Shown: one piece after another, positions 1-6,879 of the stretch | Numbering within the stretch: position 1 is the first letter of the stretch | Layout: each line of letters begins with the position of its first letter | Made by a program: the position numbers and the translations under genes | NCBI GenBank assembly: GCA_029863355.1 | Contig: JAOTVO010000064.1 | Span: 1-11,267 of the forward strand | DNA: 11,267 bases | Origin: Candidatus Krumholzibacteriia bacterium | Lineage (GTDB): Bacteria > Krumholzibacteriota > Krumholzibacteria > WVZY01 > JAKEHA01 | Direction of reading: 5' to 3' | The notes under the pieces: model-generated | Told to the model about the DNA's origin: nothing | Databases searched by the model: none | What the model saw: only the letters and a program-made list of their open reading frames with translations

Positions 1-2124
1 GAGATAACGGCCATCGCCGTCGGTCAGACCGGCGAAGGACACGAGATTCAGCGCCGCGTCCGGACAGACGATAACGAGCTCTGTGCCGGATACGTAGTCA
101 GAGACCGGTGCCCACACCGCCTCGTGGAGGCGCACCGAGAGCTGCCGGTACTGCTCGCCGTCCTCGTCGGTTATCGCGCCGAGCGCTGCGATCTGCTGGA
201 AGTGGCGCCGATAGTCGGCGACGAGCGCGTCGATGGGATCGGCGCGTCCGAGGTCGACCACCTCCGGCTCCGAGCCGTTCGCGACTACGAGCACCGCGTA
301 AGCGGGGTAAACGGAGTCGGGCTCGAGCTCGATGCGTTCGAAGCGTACGTACTCGACCAGCGCGCTGCCGGCGGGCAGCCCCGCCGCCACGCGCTCGAGA
401 GAGACGGCTCGGTTCTGCCTCCAGCGCCGGTAGCTCGCGCTCTTCTGGGCCAGCTCGCCCTCCTCTTGCGCGATCAGGTGCGTCATCGAGTCCATGACGG
501 CCCGGTAGAGCTCCGGCTCGATGTCGCCGGCCATCATGAACACCTCGGACGTCTCCTGCTTGTGCTGCTCCAGGCGCTGGGCGAGGGCCCTGACCCCTTC
601 GTCGGGCTCGGAGACGATCACGCGCTGGCGATCGAATATCTCGTCGGACACCTGACCTTTGCTGCGCAAGACGGCCTCGACCACGTCCCGGCGCTGTCCG
701 AGCGTGGGCGATTCTGCGTCCAGGTAGAAGCTGAGGTAGCGACTGACCGAGTGGCGGTGGAGGTCGGAGTAGTTGAGCGCGTCGGACTCGGAGAGGACGC
801 GTCCGTTGCGGCGCAAGTTGTCCTCCCATACCTCGCACGCGCCGCGTGCCAGACGCAGCGCTTCGTCGGTGTTCCCCTTGATGTGATTGAGCGTGGCCGC
901 GTTCTCGAGGTTCTCGGCCACCCGGGGGTGCATCGCACCCAGGGTGTTCAAGCGGATCGTCATGGAGCGCTGGTTGCACTGCAGGGCCTCGTCGTAGCGC
1001 CTCTGCGTCCACAGAAAGACGGACAAGTTCGAGAGCGAGTTGGCCACGGATGGGTGGTCCGGTCCGAACGCGTTCTCCCGGATGGCGATCACGCGCTGGT
1101 AGCACGTCTCGACCAGGTCGTACCGTCCCTGGTGCGTGTACACGGTAGCGAGATTCCCCAGGGGATAGGTCAACTGAGGAGCGTCGGGACCCAGGGTCGC
1201 TTCGAAGATGCCCAGCGCGCGAGTCAGAAGGGGTTCGGCGTCGTCGAAGCGGTCCTGCTGCATGAAGAGAGTCGCCAGCCCGTTCAGACTGTTGGCCACG
1301 TCGGGGTGGTCGGGGCCGAACGCCGACTCGCGGATCTCGATTGAGCGCACGAACGCCGCCTCCGCGTCGGCAAACTTGCCCAGCTCGCCGTAGAGGTCGG
1401 CCAGGTTGACGAGCATGCGCGCGATGTCCGGATCCCCGGGGCCACGCGTCGCTTCGTACGTGGCGATGGCGCGGCGATACATGGGTTCGGCGCTGGCGAG
1501 GTCACCGCGCTCGTGACAGAGGAGCGCGAGGTTGGAGAGCGTGCCGGCGTAGCTGGGATCGTCGGTGCCGAGCGACTCTTCGTAGATCGCCATCGCCTGC
1601 CGGTACGCCGCCTCGGCCTCGTCGTAGCTCCCGTTGATCCAGTGCGTGGTGGCGAGACTGTTGAGGCAGTCCGCCTTGCGCCAAGGCTCGTACCCGCTGG
1701 TGGCCTCGTAGATGTCCAGCGCCTCGCGGTAGAGCGACGCGGCGCGGTCGTAGGCGCCCATCTCGAAATTGACCACGCCCACGTAGGTCAGGCAGCGTGC
1801 GCACGTCCAGTGGCTTTCACCGTGGACGGTCCGCCGGATGTCGAGCGCACGATCCAGATACCCGATACTGGCGTCGAAGTCGGCTTTATAGAGGTGGGCG
1901 ATGCCGAGCAGCTCGAGCACCCGGGCCACGGTGCTGTCGACCTTGCCCAATTGGCGCTCGGCCAGCTCGAGGGCGCGGAGCTCGACGGCGATGGCGGAAT
2001 CGAACTGCGCGGCCTTGGACAGGGAGTCGCCGCGCGCGATGAGGTCGTCGACGGTCGACGCGGGCAGGCCGATTTGCGAGAGCGCGAGGAGTATCAGCGA
2101 CGCGGGCAGAACCTTCTTGATCAC
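1..2124 (-). CDS. Exported TPR-CHAT protein (caspase-like peptidase), C-terminus cut by window edge
   Basis: The frame is open for 708 codons from GTG at 2124 to base 1, so the C-terminus lies outside the window. Residues 1-23 look like a signal peptide (MIKKVLPASL, then a hydrophobic core ending PAS). Residues about 24-436 are kinesin-light-chain-type TPRs with an exact 42-residue period; the best units carry FGPDHPDVANSLNGLA. A helical linker (437-575) leads into the start of a CHAT domain from about 578, shown by AGLPAGSALVEYVRF and LVIVCPDAALNLVSFAGL. CHAT domains are caspase-fold peptidases. Their catalytic His and Cys would lie beyond base 1, so activity cannot be judged. The gene follows the anti-sigma gene by 40 bases and is probably co-transcribed with it. 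The GTG start is chosen for the upstream GGAG (short spacing) and because the signal peptide begins there. The family call is strong; substrate and role are unknown. Confidence 0.88.
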   Translation of the reverse strand, partial: MIKKVLPASLILLALSQIGLPASTVDDLIARGDSLSKAAQFDSAIAVELRALELAERQLGKVDSTVARVLELLGIAHLYKADFDASIGYLDRALDIRRTVHGESHWTCARCLTYVGVVNFEMGAYDRAASLYREALDIYEATSGYEPWRKADCLNSLATTHWINGSYDEAEAAYRQAMAIYEESLGTDDPSYAGTLSNLALLCHERGDLASAEPMYRRAIATYEATRGPGDPDIARMLVNLADLYGELGKFADAEAAFVRSIEIRESAFGPDHPDVANSLNGLATLFMQQDRFDDAEPLLTRALGIFEATLGPDAPQLTYPLGNLATVYTHQGRYDLVETCYQRVIAIRENAFGPDHPSVANSLSNLSVFLWTQRRYDEALQCNQRSMTIRLNTLGAMHPRVAENLENAATLNHIKGNTDEALRLARGACEVWEDNLRRNGRVLSESDALNYSDLHRHSVSRYLSFYLDAESPTLGQRRDVVEAVLRSKGQVSDEIFDRQRVIVSEPDEGVRALAQRLEQHKQETSEVFMMAGDIEPELYRAVMDSMTHLIAQEEGELAQKSASYRRWRQNRAVSLERVAAGLPAGSALVEYVRFERIELEPDSVYPAYAVLVVANGSEPEVVDLGRADPIDALVADYRRHFQQIAALGAITDEDGEQYRQLSVRLHEAVWAPVSDYVSGTELVIVCPDAALNLVSFAGLTDGDGRYL
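823..1974 (-). repeat. TPR array, ten units of exactly 42 codons (126 bp)
   Basis: The second-helix signature of each TPR recurs at residues 51, 93, 135, 177, 219, 261, 303, 345, 387 and 429 of the TPR-CHAT protein (ALELAE, ALDIRR, ALDIYE, AMAIYE, AIATYE, SIEIRE, ALGIFE, VIAIRE, SMTIRL, ACEVWE). The step is always 42 residues. The copies have diverged in DNA sequence, so this is an old protein repeat and not a recent tandem duplication. Confidence 0.85.
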
Positions 2125-2164
2125 GGTGCTCCGTCTTGGGCGCGCGGCAAAGGCACTCCGATGC

Positions 2165-2851
2165 CTACTCGGCCTCGAAGGAGTAGCGATGGAGCTGCGC
2201 GCCCGCGTCGGATGTGTAGACTTCGATGTGGTAGCGACCGGCCTTCCAGCCTCGTTCGCCGAGCAGCAACGTGCCCATCTCGCGCTCGTTGAAATCGGTG
2301 AAGTGGTCGTCCGTGAAGATGATTGTACCATCATTGCGGCGGACCACCACGCGGAAATGCTGTCCCTCGCGGGCGCCGCTGATGCGAAACATGACGACGA
2401 GGGGCGCGCCCGCGTCGGCCACGCGCGTCGCGGTTGCCCGCGTTCCGGAGAAGACCAGCGACTGCACGCCGCGGACTTCCGACGTGGGCGTGGGCTGGAG
2501 GCCCCGGTAAGCCGGGTACGCCATCACCAGAATGAGGAAGTAGGCCAGCGCGGGCCTCAGGAACAGGTTCGTCTCCGGCCACAGGTGACGGCGCAGCCGC
2601 GACCCCAACGACTCCCGCGGCTCGGGTGCCGCCGCTCGAGCGGATTCATTCGCCGCCTGCGCGACCAGCCCGCGAACGTCGGCGTCGGCGCGCAGCAGGC
2701 GAGCGGTCGCGTCGAATCGCGACGCCTGGTCGAAGCAGTGGTGGCAGCTCAGCAGGTGCAGCTCGAAAGCGTCGCGCTGCGGGTCGTCGAGCTGGTTCAG
2801 TTCGTACGCGTGCAGAAGGTCACCGAGCCGTGTATCCGTGCAGGTGCTCAT
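2165..2851 (-). CDS. Membrane-anchored zinc-finger anti-sigma factor
   Basis: A 228-residue protein. Near the N-terminus is a zf-HC2/ZAS motif H-x3-C-x2-C (H32, C36, C39, in LHLLSCHHC), the usual sigma-binding zinc finger of anti-sigma factors. One hydrophobic segment at about 97-113 (RPALAYFLILVMAYPAY) should cross the inner membrane. That would leave residues 118-228 outside the cytoplasm as a beta-rich domain (FRVVVRRNDGTIIF ... GRYHIEVYT). The ATG at 2851 overlaps the TGA of the sigma gene as ATGA, which suggests translational coupling, and a GGGGG run lies about 8 bases upstream. A longer open frame reaches 2950, but that would overlap the sigma gene heavily and adds no recognisable sequence. 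By family knowledge the protein binds and silences the sigma factor made by the gene before it. The signal it senses is unknown. Confidence 0.85.
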   Translation of the reverse strand: MSTCTDTRLGDLLHAYELNQLDDPQRDAFELHLLSCHHCFDQASRFDATARLLRADADVRGLVAQAANESARAAAPEPRESLGSRLRRHLWPETNLFLRPALAYFLILVMAYPAYRGLQPTPTSEVRGVQSLVFSGTRATATRVADAGAPLVVMFRISGAREGQHFRVVVRRNDGTIIFTDDHFTDFNEREMGTLLLGERGWKAGRYHIEVYTSDAGAQLHRYSFEAE

Positions 2852-3375
2852 GCCGAAACCCCCTTGCCTTGGAGGCAATCCCTCAGCATCGACCTGCCGC
2901 GGCTCAGCGTGACATAGTAGTTGTTCGCCGTTATGCCCACCCTCTCGCATACCTCCGCCGTCTGATAGCCCTGGTGCGCCAGGTTCAGGATGCGCGCGTA
3001 ATAGCCGCCCGCCCTGATGAGCTCGCGCAGGCAGTCCAGAAGGTGCCGCTTGAGGGTGGCATCGACCTCGTGAGGCGGCGCGCCGACGTCTTCGTCCAGC
3101 TCCGCCTCTCGTTCGCCCATCCGCCGCTTCTTCTGCAGGTAGTTGCCGATTTTCATTCTCAGTACTCCGTGAGCCCAGGCGAGGAAGCCGACCGTGAATT
3201 CCTGATGTCTGTACTTCTCGAAGACGGTCGTGCAGGCCTCCTGGGCCAGGTCCTCACAGTCCTCCTCCCCAACCCTTCGTTTGGCGAGGTAGCGGAATCT
3301 TTCGAGCAGCTGCTCGAAGAGTTCGCGTTCGGCGGCGGAGTCGCCGGAGACGGCTTTGCGGGCGAGTTCTTCCAT
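2848..3375 (-). CDS. ECF-type RNA polymerase sigma factor
   Basis: A 175-residue protein with the two-domain ECF plan. Region 2 spans about residues 20-86 and includes DCEDLAQEACTTVFEKY and the following WAHGVLRMKIGNYLQKKRR. A short linker (87-108) leads to region 4 at about 112-168, with a helix-turn-helix in AEVCERVGITANNYYVTLSR. There is no extra C-terminal domain. It is the first gene of the minus-strand operon and overlaps the anti-sigma gene by 4 bases, the usual arrangement for an ECF factor controlled by its partner. No convincing Shine-Dalgarno precedes ATG 3375, so translation may be weak or the transcript nearly leaderless. The ECF subgroup cannot be named by eye. The promoter it recognises may include its own upstream region, where TGAAAC occurs twice. 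Confidence 0.88.
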   Translation of the reverse strand: MEELARKAVSGDSAAERELFEQLLERFRYLAKRRVGEEDCEDLAQEACTTVFEKYRHQEFTVGFLAWAHGVLRMKIGNYLQKKRRMGEREAELDEDVGAPPHEVDATLKRHLLDCLRELIRAGGYYARILNLAHQGYQTAEVCERVGITANNYYVTLSRGRSMLRDCLQGKGVSA

Positions 3376-3398
3376 GCGGTGGATTTCAGCTAACCGTA

Positions 3399-3420
3399 TG
3401 GTTTCACTGTAGTTTCATCA
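3399..3420 (-). promoter_or_regulatory. Tandem TGAAAC direct repeat upstream of the sigma gene
   Basis: On the minus strand TGAAAC occurs twice, 11 bp apart (plus-strand gtttca at 3412-3417 and 3401-3406), within near-identical 11-mers. TGAAAC is the -35 core of some ECF promoters (known for Bacillus SigW-type factors). No matching ECF -10 is evident at 16-17 bp, so this may instead be an operator or chance. The location, 24 to 45 bases before the sigma start codon, would suit autoregulation. Confidence 0.3.
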
Positions 3421-3425
3421 GTATA
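3420..3425 (-). promoter_or_regulatory. Candidate -10 box (TATACT) of the sigma operon
   Basis: The minus strand reads TATACT here, a 5/6 match to the housekeeping -10, about 45 bases before ATG 3375. No good -35 hexamer is found 16-18 bp upstream; the nearest, TTGTAT, is 22 bp away. The call is therefore weak. Confidence 0.25.
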
Positions 3426-3611
3426 GCGGCGCGCCTAGCGTCGTCCCATACAAACCGATCCCCCGGACAGGGGAGCGACCCACCTGGGTGCTAACCCATT
3501 GCCATTATGCGCGTTGCAGGAATTTTCGTCCTCTCCAGTAAGAGACGGCCGCCGCCGCAAACGAGAGGGGTGAAAGGCAAATCGGCCATGTACCCCAACA
3601 GGGAGTCTGTC

Positions 3612-4115
3612 ATGAAAACCGCAAAGCTCGTTACGTCGATGCTTCTGATCGTCGCCGTCGCGTTGGCCGCCGGCTGCAAGGACAACGGTCCCGTCGCGCC
3701 GTCGACGCCCACGCCGCAGCCCGGGCCGCAGCCGGAGGACGGCGTCGATGCCGCGCTGGTCGGCGTCTGGATCTACACGGGCGCGACCAGCAACGGCCGC
3801 CAGACCGAATTGGCGACGGTTCTGGAATGGGAGCAAGGCACCGTCATCGCGGCTTTCGAAGTCGTCGAAGATGGTTTCTACGCCTACGCCGAGTTCGACG
3901 AGGATCTCGAGGTCATGTTCTACACCGAGGGCACCATCAGCACCAGGGGCAACCAGTTCACGATCCGCGCCGACGGAGGGTCCTTCGACGGAACGTGGAG
4001 TCGCGCCGGCAGCGAGCTGAAGCTCAACTACACCGCCGATGGAGAGAAGATCTCGCTCGTCGCCGAGAACCTCGACGAGGCGGAGGGCAGCCCCTCGCTG
4101 ACGGTCGCACGATAG
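3612..4115 (+). CDS. Small lipoprotein with lipocalin-like beta core
   Basis: A 167-residue protein starting MKTAKLVTSM, with a hydrophobic signal sequence ending in the lipobox LAAGC. The Cys should be lipidated by signal peptidase II processing, placing the protein on a membrane. After it comes a short Pro-rich tether (VAPSTPTPQPGPQPEDG). The rest looks like alternating beta strands with LVGVWIYTG near the start and GTWSRAGSELKLNY near the end, a layout seen in lipocalin-like domains; this fold is my inference. ATG 3612 is preferred to the in-frame ATG at 3507 because AGGGAG lies 6 bases upstream and the lipoprotein signal begins there. The next gene follows after 68 bases on the same strand. 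Function and ligand are unknown. Confidence 0.82.
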   Translation: MKTAKLVTSMLLIVAVALAAGCKDNGPVAPSTPTPQPGPQPEDGVDAALVGVWIYTGATSNGRQTELATVLEWEQGTVIAAFEVVEDGFYAYAEFDEDLEVMFYTEGTISTRGNQFTIRADGGSFDGTWSRAGSELKLNYTADGEKISLVAENLDEAEGSPSLTVAR

Positions 4116-4183
4116 TCGGCTGGGAATACGCAACCATGAATCCGGAACCCACGACCATGAACCGCGCGAAAAGGAGAAACAAG

Positions 4184-4822
4184 ATGAAACGCCACACGCT
4201 CGCACTGATGCTCGCCGCCGCCACGCTCGTGGCCGCGCCCGAGGCTCGTGCTCAGGACGCGCCGGTCCAGCCCCGCAGCGTCGGCATCAACCCCATCGGC
4301 CTGATGTTCAATGGACTGAGCTTCGTCGAGTACACGCACCCGATGAACGAGCAGGTCTCGTTCGTCGCTCGCCTCGACTTCATCCGCTGGAGCGAAGAGG
4401 AGAAAGAGGTCGAGGGCTACACCGACGTGTACCGCTCCGAGTACACCGAGTCCGGGAAGGGACCGGGCGCCGGCGTAGGTCTGCGCTACTACATGCCGCT
4501 GTCCAAGTCGGTGGACTTCGAGATCTCGACCGGGATCGACGTCCTCATGGTGGGCTGGGAGTGGAACGAGCGTCAGTACGGTGCCGACGGATCGCTTTCC
4601 TACCGGCCCGACTCCGGCGACGGCACCACCTCTGCGTTCGCCTTCCACGGCGGCTTCGGGGCCAAGATCAACGTCGGTTCGACGCAGCAGTTCTTTGTCG
4701 AGCCGCAGGTGCTGTTCGGCACCGTCGGCGTGTCGGTGGAGAACGACAGCGGCCAGTCGCTGTCGGGGAGCGGATTCTTCTTCGGCGGCGCCCTCGTGCT
4801 CGGGATGAACCTGTGGCAGTAA
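4184..4822 (+). CDS. Probable outer-membrane beta-barrel protein
   Basis: A 212-residue protein with a signal peptide (MKRHTLALML ... PEARA, likely cut before QDAP). The mature part is a series of amphipathic strands with alternating hydrophobic residues, for example VSFVARLDFIRW, GAGVGLRYYMPL and FAFHGGFGAKIN, ending in FFFGGALVLGMNLWQ. This is typical of small outer-membrane barrels of about eight strands. The aromatic near the C-terminus fits barrel-assembly signals, although the last residue is Gln. The ATG at 4184 has AAGGAG about 8 bases upstream; in-frame ATGs at 4136 and 4157 lack this and would add a charged stretch before the signal peptide. It probably shares a transcript with the lipoprotein gene upstream and ends at the hairpin at 4849. 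No specific family is recognised. Confidence 0.78.
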   Translation: MKRHTLALMLAAATLVAAPEARAQDAPVQPRSVGINPIGLMFNGLSFVEYTHPMNEQVSFVARLDFIRWSEEEKEVEGYTDVYRSEYTESGKGPGAGVGLRYYMPLSKSVDFEISTGIDVLMVGWEWNERQYGADGSLSYRPDSGDGTTSAFAFHGGFGAKINVGSTQQFFVEPQVLFGTVGVSVENDSGQSLSGSGFFFGGALVLGMNLWQ

Positions 4823-4848
4823 AGGCGCCGCTTTCGCGGACAACCAAA

Positions 4849-4893
4849 GGGCCCGGCATCGCGACCGACAACGATGCCGGGCCCTCTCTCTCT
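4849..4893. terminator. Bidirectional intrinsic terminator between convergent genes
   Basis: A perfect 12-bp stem is formed by GGGCCCGGCATC (4849-4860) and GATGCCGGGCCC (4873-4884) with a 12-base loop. On the plus strand it is followed by a CT-rich tail (tctctctctc), and on the minus strand by TTTGGTTG. It lies between the barrel gene's stop (4822) and the membrane gene's stop (4897), so it can serve both. Neither tail is a pure T run, so termination may be incomplete. Confidence 0.75.
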
Positions 4894-4896
4894 CGT

Positions 4897-6639
4897 CTAC
4901 TCGGCTTGCGCTCTGCGCTCCCCACCCCGGCGCAGGAAGCGCGGCGCCACGATCAACGCTCCGCCGTACAGACCGAGCGAGAGAAACAGCGTGGCGGCGC
5001 CGCCGACCCTCAGGTCTTCGAGGGCGAGCTTGATCGCCCCCAACGCGAGGATCGTGTAGACCATCCAGGACAGGGCCGGCAGGCGCGCCCTGCGGTCGAA
5101 CCGGGCCAGGAGTGCTGCGGACAGTGCGAGCACACCGGTACGCAGACTGGCGAGCGCGCCGCGCCCAGCCTCGGGGCCGGCGACGAGCGGCGCCGCCTTG
5201 GCCAGCAAGGACACGACGATCCCGCCGCAGGCGAGCACGCCGATGAAGAGAAAGAGGTCGACGGCGCGGCAACCGAGGAACACGTCGACGGCGCGCCCCT
5301 GCGGCCGCGGCAGCCACGGGTAGAGGATGGTGACGGTCAGGGCGAAGAGCAGCGCCGTGTTCAACCAATCCTCGAAGCGCACCGACGAACCGACGAAGGC
5401 GTGCGCGATGCTTGCTGGAACGCCGGCGCGCAGGATCGCGACGAAGAGATACACCGCGCCGTGCAGGTAGAGCACGGGGCTGGCGATGCGCCCCGCCGCG
5501 GCGCCGGTGAGCAGCGCGATGACCGCGAATGCGAGGCTCGCGGTGAAGCGGGGCAGCAACAGCTCGCACCCGAGCAGGGCGAGGGCCAGACCGAGCATCG
5601 TGAAGAAGAGGAAGTTGCGCCGGTCGGGATCGAGCCGGGGCAGAAAGCCGTACGCGGACGTGTAGCAGGCGGTGGCGAGGACAAGGCAACCGACGCCGAG
5701 GGGAAACATCGAGTGCTCCCGGGCGTGGACCGCCACCGCCGCACCCCCCAGACCGAAGAAGAGCACAACCAGCGTCTGGCCGATCTCGAGCGGCGTGATG
5801 GTGCGCTTGCGCTTGAACACGCGGAAGCAATAGCTCCCGAAGTAGAGCGCGACGAGCGCAAACAACAGAAAGAGCGCCTCCCCGAGCCCCATCTGCGGCG
5901 TCCCCTGGGCGCTCGGGCTCCGGACCTGCTCGGCCACGACGAGCGCCATGCCCAGGTTCGCCGCGCCGGCCATGAGCGTGGCGAGGATTTGCCACCGGCG
6001 CAGGTATCCGAGCCACAGGGTCACGAAGCCGAGAACCAGGAGACAGAGGAGGAACGGCGTCAGGGCCTGGGTCTGGAACGAGAGGAGAAAGGTCAGGGGC
6101 GCTGCGGGCAAGGCCACGAGCCAGGCCAGGATCCGCAGCCTCCGCCTGCCCGCCACGACCAGCCCGATAACGACGAAGGCAAATAGGCTCGCCGCGCTGG
6201 CCGGGGGCGTCAGAAAGCGAAGTGTCGTGGTGGCCTCGACCAGGAGGGGCAGCGCGATGAAGGCGCCGGTCACGCCGTGAAACACGCCGCTCTGCCTCTG
6301 GCCCCTGCCCGCCGTGATGTCGGCCATGGCGATCCACAAGAGTGCGTAGACCATCCCGACCAGGCTGCCGATCTGGTGCGGCAGGTAGCCGGATTGCGTG
6401 GCCCACCGCAGCAGAAAGGCACCACCGAGCACGACCAGGCTGCGGCCCACGAGGGGAAGGATGCCGGGGCCGGATACCCCCTCCGCCGGGCGCGGCCGCG
6501 GGGCGGGTTTACCCCGTTCCGCGGGCTCCGGGGCCAGCAGGCCCTCGGCCCCCTCGGCAGAGAGCTTCTCCTCCACCCGGCGCAGGCGATCCGCTAGGGC
6601 GTCGATCCTGGTCTCCAGGCGTTCCAGATCCTCGTTCAT
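4897..6639 (-). CDS. Polytopic membrane protein, DUF2339-like
   Basis: A 580-residue protein. Residues 1-28 form a short coiled coil (MNEDLERLETRIDALADRL), followed by a Pro-rich linker to about 57. The rest is almost continuous hydrophobic segments, roughly 14 to 16 transmembrane helices by eye, starting with SLVVLGGAFLLRWATQSGYL. A coiled coil followed by many helices, with the first helix pair of this type, resembles DUF2339 predicted membrane proteins; their biochemical role is not known to me. ATG 6639 has GGGAGG 8 bases upstream. The open frame extends much farther upstream to 7578, but that part is antisense to the zinc-ribbon gene and is not credible. The gene is divergent from the zinc-ribbon gene and convergent with the barrel gene. 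The membrane call is firm; the family name is moderate. Confidence 0.75.
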   Translation of the reverse strand: MNEDLERLETRIDALADRLRRVEEKLSAEGAEGLLAPEPAERGKPAPRPRPAEGVSGPGILPLVGRSLVVLGGAFLLRWATQSGYLPHQIGSLVGMVYALLWIAMADITAGRGQRQSGVFHGVTGAFIALPLLVEATTTLRFLTPPASAASLFAFVVIGLVVAGRRRLRILAWLVALPAAPLTFLLSFQTQALTPFLLCLLVLGFVTLWLGYLRRWQILATLMAGAANLGMALVVAEQVRSPSAQGTPQMGLGEALFLLFALVALYFGSYCFRVFKRKRTITPLEIGQTLVVLFFGLGGAAVAVHAREHSMFPLGVGCLVLATACYTSAYGFLPRLDPDRRNFLFFTMLGLALALLGCELLLPRFTASLAFAVIALLTGAAAGRIASPVLYLHGAVYLFVAILRAGVPASIAHAFVGSSVRFEDWLNTALLFALTVTILYPWLPRPQGRAVDVFLGCRAVDLFLFIGVLACGGIVVSLLAKAAPLVAGPEAGRGALASLRTGVLALSAALLARFDRRARLPALSWMVYTILALGAIKLALEDLRVGGAATLFLSLGLYGGALIVAPRFLRRGGERRAQAE

Positions 6640-6675
6640 TCTGCTACCCTCCCGCATGTGAGCCGGTCTGCGGAG

Positions 6676-6704
6676 ACTGTAGGGAAGACCCCGGGGCACT
6701 TGAA
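6676..6704 (-). promoter_or_regulatory. Weak candidate promoter for the DUF2339-like gene
   Basis: The minus strand has TACAGT (6676-6681) as a possible -10 and TTCAAG (6699-6704) 17 bp upstream as a poor -35. The predicted leader would be about 30 bases. This is a guess from position and spacing. Confidence 0.2.
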
Positions 6705-6837
6705 AGCCCAAATGTGCCCGCGCCCCGAGGCCTCCCCGCGCGGTTTCGGGCGCCCGCGGCCCGGCGTTTGGAGCGGATCTTGCGAAAGTCCCAGAACGCG
6801 TATGCCGGCGCATCAAAGCCGGCCAGCAGCGTATCCC

Positions 6838-6860
6838 ATTGTTATTTAATCGATTACAAT
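6838..6860 (+). promoter_or_regulatory. AT-rich candidate promoter for the zinc-ribbon/SH3b gene
   Basis: An AT-rich patch stands out from the GC-rich surroundings and contains TACAAT (6855-6860), a 5/6 match to the -10 consensus, 19 bases before ATG 6880. No clear -35 lies at 16-18 bp. The remainder of the 240-base divergent gap (6640-6879) shows nothing else I recognise. Confidence 0.35.
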
Positions 6861-6879
6861 AGAAGCGGCGAGGTGGATC

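Noticed and set aside
124..1344. Plus-strand open frame of 406 codons opposite the TPR-CHAT gene
   Set aside because: The opposite strand encodes clear TPR repeats. This frame shows the mirrored 42-codon periodicity of a shadow and no recognisable domain.
3550..3630. GEMM (c-di-GMP) riboswitch-like bases, AAAGGCAAA and later CGCAAAGC, before the lipoprotein gene
   Set aside because: The expected paired stems and GAAA tetraloop are not present in order, and the second half would lie inside the coding sequence. A GGGGT/ACCCC pair (3567-3596) alone is too little.
4561..6186. Plus-strand open frame of 541 codons
   Set aside because: It is antisense to the membrane protein gene, has biased Arg/Glu/Gln composition without domains, and is a GC-rich shadow.
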